A stretch of 6,343 nucleotides of DNA, from the NCBI GenBank assembly GCA_002435545.1, contig DJNB01000105.1, forward strand, positions 1-6,343, in the 5' to 3' direction. The DNA comes from Lachnoclostridium sp. UBA6475 (lineage in GTDB: Bacteria > Bacillota > Clostridia > Lachnospirales > Lachnospiraceae). Every line of letters begins with the position of its first letter. The first letter of the stretch is position 1. The translations under genes were made by a program, and so were the position numbers. Below, one piece after another: positions 1 to 4,609 of the stretch. The notes under the pieces were generated by a model. It saw nothing but the letters and a program-made list of their open reading frames with translations, was not told the origin of the DNA and did no database searches.

Positions 1-632
1 GCACGTTTCTGGCCTGTAGAAGCCTTCAACTCTGCTTTGAGTTCTTTGGACTCTTTTTCCAGATCGATTCGCTGCAACAATTCCTGGATGGATTCTGCAC
101 CCATACCTACGCGGAATGTATCACCAAAATCTTCTTTTGCTTTCTGATATTCTCTCTCGGAGAGAACCTGTTTTACCTGAATTTCTTTCGTATCGGACTC
201 CAATACGATATACGCAGCAAAGTACAGAACTTTCTCCAATACCTTTGGAGAGATATCAAGGATCAGTCCCATACGGCTGGGAATCCCTTTAAAGTACCAG
301 ATATGGGAAACCGGCGCTGCTAATTCAATGTGTCCCATACGCTCTCTACGTACGCTGGATTTGGTAACCTCAACGCCGCATCGATCGCAGACAACACCTT
401 TATAACGAACTTTTTTATATTTTCCACAATGACATTCCCAGTCTTTGCTTGGTCCAAAAATCTTTTCACAGAACAAACCGTCTTTTTCCGGTTTCAATGT
501 TCTGTAGTTGATCGTTTCCGGCTTTTTTACTTCCCCACGGGACCATTCACGGATCTTGTCGGGAGATGCCAGTTTGATCTTAATTTTGTCATATGTTAAT
601 GTTTCCTGAATTACATCGCTTACCTGTGGCAT
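1..632 (-). CDS. rpoC: DNA-directed RNA polymerase subunit beta' (5' part, truncated by window edge)
   Basis: Beta' is the largest catalytic subunit of the core RNA polymerase. With beta it forms the active-site cleft and the DNA clamp. Only the first 210 codons are visible; the frame is still open at the window edge. The protein begins MPQVSDVIQETLTYDKIKI. It then shows the family hallmark GEVKKPETINYRTLKPEKDG (residues 33-52) and the clamp zinc site, with Cys67 and Cys69 (CHC) and Cys82 and Cys85 (CDRC). After that comes RRERMGHIELAAPVSHIWYF, also strongly conserved. The catalytic NADFDGD loop, bridge helix and trigger loop lie beyond the window and cannot be checked. The ATG start is supported by an AAAGGA site 8 nt upstream and by alignment with the family N-terminus. 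The gene starts 50 bp after rpoB with no terminator between them, so it is the second gene of an rpoBC operon. No lesion is visible in this part. Confidence 0.98.
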   Translation of the reverse strand, partial: MPQVSDVIQETLTYDKIKIKLASPDKIREWSRGEVKKPETINYRTLKPEKDGLFCEKIFGPSKDWECHCGKYKKVRYKGVVCDRCGVEVTKSSVRRERMGHIELAAPVSHIWYFKGIPSRMGLILDISPKVLEKVLYFAAYIVLESDTKEIQVKQVLSEREYQKAKEDFGDTFRVGMGAESIQELLQRIDLEKESKELKAELKASTGQKR

Positions 633-640
633 TCTTATCG

Positions 641-646
641 TCCTTT
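641..646 (-). promoter_or_regulatory. rpoC ribosome binding site
   Basis: AAAGGA on the minus strand lies 8 nt before the rpoC ATG, in the 50-bp rpoB-rpoC gap (633-682). It supports independent translation initiation of rpoC within the operon transcript. Nothing else convincing is seen in the gap: only a weak 5-bp stem (ACATT/AATGT) with no T-tract, so no terminator is called. Confidence 0.85.
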
Positions 647-682
647 CTATAACATTTACACAATGTATTTACCTGCAATCAT

Positions 683-3600
683 TTATTCCTCATCGGAAAT
701 GCCAATGCTGCTGTCATCGTCAAGTTCTGACAATTCAGCTTCACGGAATCCGGCACCTTCAAAGGACTCTTCTTCGAGTTCGAATCGGTCGCCTTCCATC
801 AATCCTGACATATCTTCGACATTTACTTCTTCCACAGATTCTGTCATCTGGATTTCTTCCCCGTTTTCATCAAGAACGGCTACATCCAGTGCAAGAGACT
901 GCAGCTCTTTGAGCAATACCTTAAAGGACTCAGGTATTCCCGGTTCAGAGATATTATCGCCTTTGATGATCGCTTCGTATGTCTTCACACGTCCGATCAC
1001 ATCATCGGATTTTACAGTAAGGATTTCCTGAAGTGTATAAGCAGCACCATAAGCCTCGAGCGCCCATACCTCCATCTCTCCAAAACGCTGTCCACCGAAC
1101 TGGGCTTTACCTCCCAGAGGCTGCTGTGTTACAAGAGAGTAAGGACCGGTTGAACGAGCATGGATCTTATCGTCAACCAAATGGTGGAGTTTCAGGTAGT
1201 GCATGAATCCAATCGTTACTTCTCCATCAAAGAACTCGCCGGTACGTCCGTCGCGAAGCTGGACTTTTCCATCTTCTTTGATCGGTACGCCTGCCCATTC
1301 TTTGCGGTATTCCTGGTTTTCCAAAAGGAACTGCATCACTTCCGGATCCAGAATATCTTTATATTTTGCTTCGAACTCATCCAATGGCGTATTGACATAA
1401 TCATTGGCAAGTTTCAAAGTATCCATAATATCCACTTCGTTTGCGCCATCAAATACCGGTGTCGCTACATTGAAACCAAGGGCTTTCGCTGCCAGACTCA
1501 GATGAATCTCCAGTACCTGTCCGATGTTCATACGGGAAGGCACGCCCAGAGGGTTCAATACGATATCAAGAGGACGTCCGTTTGGAAGGAATGGCATGTC
1601 TTCTACCGGAAGTACACGGGAAACGACACCCTTGTTACCATGACGGCCGGCCATCTTATCTCCAACCTGGATCTTTCTCTTCTGCGCGATGTAGATACGC
1701 ACGGTTTTATTAACGCCCGGAGAAAGTTCATCTCCATTTTCTCTCGTAAATACTTTCGCATCTACGACAATACCAAATTCACCATGAGGGACGCGTAGAG
1801 AGGTATCTCTTACTTCGCGGGCTTTTTCACCGAAGATCGCACGAAGAAGTCTTTCCTCGGCGGTCAGTTCTGTCTCTCCCTTAGGTGTTACTTTTCCGAC
1901 AAGAATATCGCCGGCACGAACCTCGGCACCAATACGGATGATACCCTGCTCATTCAGATCTTTGAGCGCATCATCGCCGACACCAGGCACGTCGCGGGTA
2001 ATCTCTTCCGGTCCGAGTTTGGTATCTCTGGCTTCGGTTTCGTATTCTGTAATATGAACGGAAGTATATACGTCTTCCTGTACCAGTCTTTCACTAAGAA
2101 GAACGGCATCCTCGTAGTTGTAACCTTCCCAGGTCATGAATCCGATCAGCGGGTTCTTACCAAGAGCGATCTCGCCGCCGGAAGTAGAAGGTCCATCTGC
2201 GATAACCTGTCCTTTTTCGATCACATCGCCCTTTGTCACGATCGGACGCTGGTTCATACAAGTACCCTGGTTGCTTCGTACAAACTTCGCAAGTTTATAC
2301 TCATCGCGGTTTCCATCCGCTTTTTTAATAATGATGCGGTTGGACTCAGAGCGTTCTACTACACCGCCTTCTTTTGCTACGACACAGTTTCCTGAATCGA
2401 CAGCAGCTTTCATTTCCATACCTGTACCGACAACCGGTGCTTCTGTCACGAGAAGCGGCACTGCCTGACGCTGCATGTTGGATCCCATCAGCGCACGGTT
2501 CGCATCGTCATTTTCCAGGAATGGGATCATGGCTGTTGCCACCGAGAATACCATCTTCGGCGATACGTCCATGAAATCAATTTTATTTCTCTCAAATTCG
2601 GAAGTCTCTTCACGGAAACGACCGGAAATGTTCTTACGTACAAAATGTCCGTCTTCATCCAATGCTTCATTCGCCTGTGCCACATGATAACGGTCTTCCT
2701 CGTCCGCTGTCATGTAAACTACTTCGTCCGTTACAATTGGATTGTCCGGGTCAGTCTTGTCTACTTTGCGGTATGGAGCTTCGACAAATCCATACTCATT
2801 GATGCGGGCATAAGATGCCAGCGAGTTGATCAGACCGATGTTCGGACCTTCGGGAGTCTCAACAGGACACATTCTTCCGTAATGGGAGTAATGTACGTCA
2901 CGGACTTCAAATCCGGCACGGTCTCTCGAAAGACCACCGGGACCAAGTGCGGAAAGACGTCTCTTATGTGTCAGTTCAGACAACGGGTTATTCTGATCCA
3001 TAAACTGTGACAACTGGGAACTTCCAAAGAACTCTTTGACAGCTGCAGTCACAGGTTTGATATTGATGAGCGACTGTGCAGAGATTGTCTCTACATCCTG
3101 TGTCGTCATACGTTCACGAACCACACGTTCCATACGGGACAAACCAATACGGTACTGGTTCTGGAGCAATTCTCCGACAGCACGGATACGACGGTTGCCC
3201 AAATGGTCGATATCGTCATCGTTTCCGATGCCATATTCAAGATGCATATTGTAATTGATCGAAGCGAAAATATCTTCCTTCGTGATATGCTTTGGAATCA
3301 GATCCGCTATGTTCTTCTTGATTGCTTCATAAATTTCTTCTTCTGAGGTGTACTCATCCAGGATTGCTTTCAGTGCCGGATAATAAACATCTTCTGTTAC
3401 ACCCAATTCTTTTTTATCTGCATTTGGTAAAAATGCGTTCAAATCAACCATCATATTGGAGAGAACTTTCGCAACATGCTCTTCCGTCTGTACAACGACG
3501 TAAGGAATTGCTCTGTTCTGGATTTCAGCCGCTTTTTCCTCCGTCAAAGGAACACCGGCCTCGGCAATTACTTCACCGCTTTCCATATCAATTGCATCTT

Positions 3601-4486
3601 CGGCCAAAGCAAAACCGGCGATACGATTACGGAATGCAAGTTTCTTATTAAATTTATAACGTCCTACTTTTGCCAGATCGTATCTTCTTACGTCGAAGAA
3701 CATACTATTAATAAGGCTTTCCGCACTATCCACCGAAAGTGGTTCGCCCGGACGCAGTTTTTTGTACAATTCCAAAAGACCATCCTGATAATTTTCAGAA
3801 GCGTCTTTCGCAAAACTTGCAATAATTTTTGGTTCTTCACCGAACAGATCCAAGATCTCCTGGTTTGTTCCGACACCGAGAGCACGGATCAAAACGGTGA
3901 TCGGCACTTTACGGTTACGGTCTACACGTACATAGAAAATGTCGTTGGAATCTGTCTCATACTCCAGCCATGCACCACGGTTTGGAATGACCGTAGCAGA
4001 ATACAGTTCCTTACCAATCTTATCATGTGCAATGCCATAATAGATTCCCGGAGAACGAACCAGCTGGCTTACGATAACACGTTCCGCACCATTGATAACA
4101 AAAGTACCGGTCGCTGTCATAAGAGGCAGGTCTCCCATGAAAATATCATGTTCACTGATCTCTTCTGTCTCTTTATTATGAAGTCTTACCTTTACTTTCA
4201 AAGGTGCTGCATATGTTGCATCGCGCTCTTTGCAGGCTTCAATCGAATATTTCACCTCATCTCTGCACAACTCAAATCCCACAAACTCAAGACTGAGATT
4301 TCCATTGTAATCTGAAATCGGGGAAATATCACGGAAAACTTCATTTAAACCTTCTTCCAAAAACCATTTGTATGAATCTGTCTGAACCGCAATCAGGTTA
4401 GGCATCTCCAAAACTTCTTTTTGCTTTGAGTAACTCATTCTGACGCCTTTGCCCACTTTGACAGGACGTATTCTGTTTTTCTCCAT
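683..4486 (-). CDS. rpoB: DNA-directed RNA polymerase subunit beta, complete
   Basis: Beta subunit of core RNA polymerase, 1267 aa, ending in TAA. It binds the nascent RNA and DNA hybrid, forms one pincer of the cleft, and is the rifamycin target. Visible landmarks, numbered from the ATG: the N-terminal RMSYSKQKEVLEMPNL (about 16-31); the lobe segment ATGTFVINGAERVIVSQLVR (about 125-144); the rifampicin pocket at 488-519; NYEDA at 790-794; and GDKMAGRHGNKG at 942-953, with Lys944 and Lys952 matching the two active-site lysines known in E. coli beta. Near the C-terminus are the conserved GGKAQFGGQRFGEMEVWALE and the VKSDD and GRVKTYEAI blocks. The last 58 residues hold 23 Asp/Glu and only 2 Arg. 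About 40 extra residues (near 1029-1076) appear when compared from memory with Bacillus beta. The ATG at 4486 was preferred over an in-frame GTG at 4498, because the GTG overlaps the AAGGAG ribosome site. rpoC follows after 50 bp. The E. coli-type lineage insertions seem absent. Confidence 0.99.
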   Translation of the reverse strand: MEKNRIRPVKVGKGVRMSYSKQKEVLEMPNLIAVQTDSYKWFLEEGLNEVFRDISPISDYNGNLSLEFVGFELCRDEVKYSIEACKERDATYAAPLKVKVRLHNKETEEISEHDIFMGDLPLMTATGTFVINGAERVIVSQLVRSPGIYYGIAHDKIGKELYSATVIPNRGAWLEYETDSNDIFYVRVDRNRKVPITVLIRALGVGTNQEILDLFGEEPKIIASFAKDASENYQDGLLELYKKLRPGEPLSVDSAESLINSMFFDVRRYDLAKVGRYKFNKKLAFRNRIAGFALAEDAIDMESGEVIAEAGVPLTEEKAAEIQNRAIPYVVVQTEEHVAKVLSNMMVDLNAFLPNADKKELGVTEDVYYPALKAILDEYTSEEEIYEAIKKNIADLIPKHITKEDIFASINYNMHLEYGIGNDDDIDHLGNRRIRAVGELLQNQYRIGLSRMERVVRERMTTQDVETISAQSLINIKPVTAAVKEFFGSSQLSQFMDQNNPLSELTHKRRLSALGPGGLSRDRAGFEVRDVHYSHYGRMCPVETPEGPNIGLINSLASYARINEYGFVEAPYRKVDKTDPDNPIVTDEVVYMTADEEDRYHVAQANEALDEDGHFVRKNISGRFREETSEFERNKIDFMDVSPKMVFSVATAMIPFLENDDANRALMGSNMQRQAVPLLVTEAPVVGTGMEMKAAVDSGNCVVAKEGGVVERSESNRIIIKKADGNRDEYKLAKFVRSNQGTCMNQRPIVTKGDVIEKGQVIADGPSTSGGEIALGKNPLIGFMTWEGYNYEDAVLLSERLVQEDVYTSVHITEYETEARDTKLGPEEITRDVPGVGDDALKDLNEQGIIRIGAEVRAGDILVGKVTPKGETELTAEERLLRAIFGEKAREVRDTSLRVPHGEFGIVVDAKVFTRENGDELSPGVNKTVRIYIAQKRKIQVGDKMAGRHGNKGVVSRVLPVEDMPFLPNGRPLDIVLNPLGVPSRMNIGQVLEIHLSLAAKALGFNVATPVFDGANEVDIMDTLKLANDYVNTPLDEFEAKYKDILDPEVMQFLLENQEYRKEWAGVPIKEDGKVQLRDGRTGEFFDGEVTIGFMHYLKLHHLVDDKIHARSTGPYSLVTQQPLGGKAQFGGQRFGEMEVWALEAYGAAYTLQEILTVKSDDVIGRVKTYEAIIKGDNISEPGIPESFKVLLKELQSLALDVAVLDENGEEIQMTESVEEVNVEDMSGLMEGDRFELEEESFEGAGFREAELSELDDDSSIGISDEE
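2930..3025 (-). other. rpoB: Rifampicin-resistance-determining region of rpoB (wild-type residues)
   Basis: Codons 488-519 encode GSSQLSQFMDQNNPLSELTH followed by KRRLSALGPGGL, almost identical to the E. coli 507-538 segment. The usual resistance positions carry the sensitive residues: Asp497 (E. coli 516, GAT), His507 (526, CAT) and Ser512 (531, TCC). The sequence therefore predicts a rifamycin-susceptible polymerase at this cluster. Uptake, rifamycin modification or sites elsewhere cannot be judged from it. Confidence 0.93.
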
Positions 4487-4497
4487 TGATGATTTCA

Positions 4498-4503
4498 CTC
4501 CTT
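4498..4503 (-). promoter_or_regulatory. rpoB ribosome binding site (decides the start)
   Basis: AAGGAG on the minus strand lies 11 nt before the ATG at 4486. The in-frame GTG at 4498 begins with the last G of this site, so it is too close to be served by it. The ATG start also gives the familiar N-terminus MEKNRIRPV. Confidence 0.85.
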
Positions 4504-4530
4504 GTTTTTTTTACAAAACTGTGTTATAAT
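4502..4530 (+). promoter_or_regulatory. Candidate plus-strand (antisense) promoter in the rpoB leader
   Basis: On the plus strand TGTTATAAT (4522-4530) is a perfect extended -10 element, with TTGTTT (4502-4507, 3 of 6 for -35) placed exactly 17 bp upstream of TATAAT. The predicted start is near 4536-4537, firing away from rpoB and toward the 3' end of the peptidase gene. The -35 half overlaps the reverse complement of the rpoB ribosome site and A-tract, so part of the match may be accidental. AT-rich leaders often contain such motifs, which limits confidence. Confidence 0.4.
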
Positions 4531-4558
4531 GAATCAGTAAAGGGTCACTGAACCTAAT

Positions 4559-4593
4559 TTACCACAGTACTGTATATTCCATCTTACCACAGT
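4559..4593. repeat. 10-bp direct repeat around the rpoB start region
   Basis: TTACCACAGT occurs at 4559-4568 and again at 4584-4593 on the plus strand, 25 bp apart start to start. One copy overlaps half of the rpoB -10 box. The other falls at about +7 to +16 of the predicted transcript. Beside the latter, ACAGTACTGT (4564-4573) is a perfect 10-bp palindrome. The arrangement could be a regulator binding site or a small local duplication. No known operator was recognised. Confidence 0.4.
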
Positions 4594-4609
4594 TGTAGAG
4601 TGGTGTCAA
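4581..4609 (-). promoter_or_regulatory. Sigma-A-type promoter for rpoBC
   Basis: On the minus strand a perfect -35 hexamer TTGACA (4609-4604) is followed by exactly 17 bp and a -10 hexamer TAAGAT (4586-4581, 4 of 6 consensus). The predicted start is near 4574, 88 nt before the rpoB ATG. The -35 box contains the TGA stop codon (4608-4606) of the upstream peptidase gene, so coding sequence and promoter overlap. A short inverted repeat (ACCAC/GTGGT, 4586-4604) brackets the spacer; its meaning is unknown. Position, spacing and a perfect -35 make this the best promoter in the window, though start-site data are lacking. Confidence 0.78.

Larger units (their letters stand above)
4487..4574 (-). other. 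rpoB 5' untranslated leader (predicted), with possible hairpin
   Basis: If transcription starts about 7 nt after the -10 box, near 4574, rpoB has an ~88-nt leader. In the RNA sense, ACTGTG (4568-4563) can pair with CACAGT (4523-4518). Inside that, TCAGT (4551-4547) can pair with ACTGA (4538-4534) across an 8-nt loop. The two stems could nest into one imperfect hairpin upstream of the ribosome site. An A-rich stretch (A8 within 4505-4512) separates the hairpin from AAGGAG. No T-tract follows, so this is not an attenuator of the classic kind. I do not recognise a riboswitch or a ribosomal-protein binding site. The structure is an inference from short complementary arms. Confidence 0.35.

Noticed and set aside
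1160..1798. Plus-strand open frame (212 codons) opposite rpoB
   Set aside because: It is a shadow of rpoB with no family resemblance and no promoter or ribosome site that I can see.
3688..3885. 65-codon minus-strand open frame inside rpoB in another frame
   Set aside because: It is nested in rpoB on the same strand with no ribosome site and no recognisable feature. It is a chance open frame.
3476..4315. Long plus-strand open frame (279 codons) opposite rpoB
   Set aside because: It lies wholly antisense to a highly conserved rpoB reading frame, has no recognisable protein features and no ribosome site that I can see. It is explained by the codon use of rpoB.
4487..4498. Alternative GTG start for rpoB, adding four residues
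   Set aside because: The GTG overlaps the AAGGAG ribosome site, leaving no spacing. The ATG at 4486 has a proper site and gives the usual N-terminus.
4523..4551. Second minus-strand promoter closer to rpoB, with -10 TATAAC
   Set aside because: The -10 match is good, but the hexamer at the right distance (TCAGTG) matches the -35 consensus at only one position. The upstream TTGACA promoter is far better. The match probably reflects the near-palindromic TTATAA shared with the plus-strand motif.
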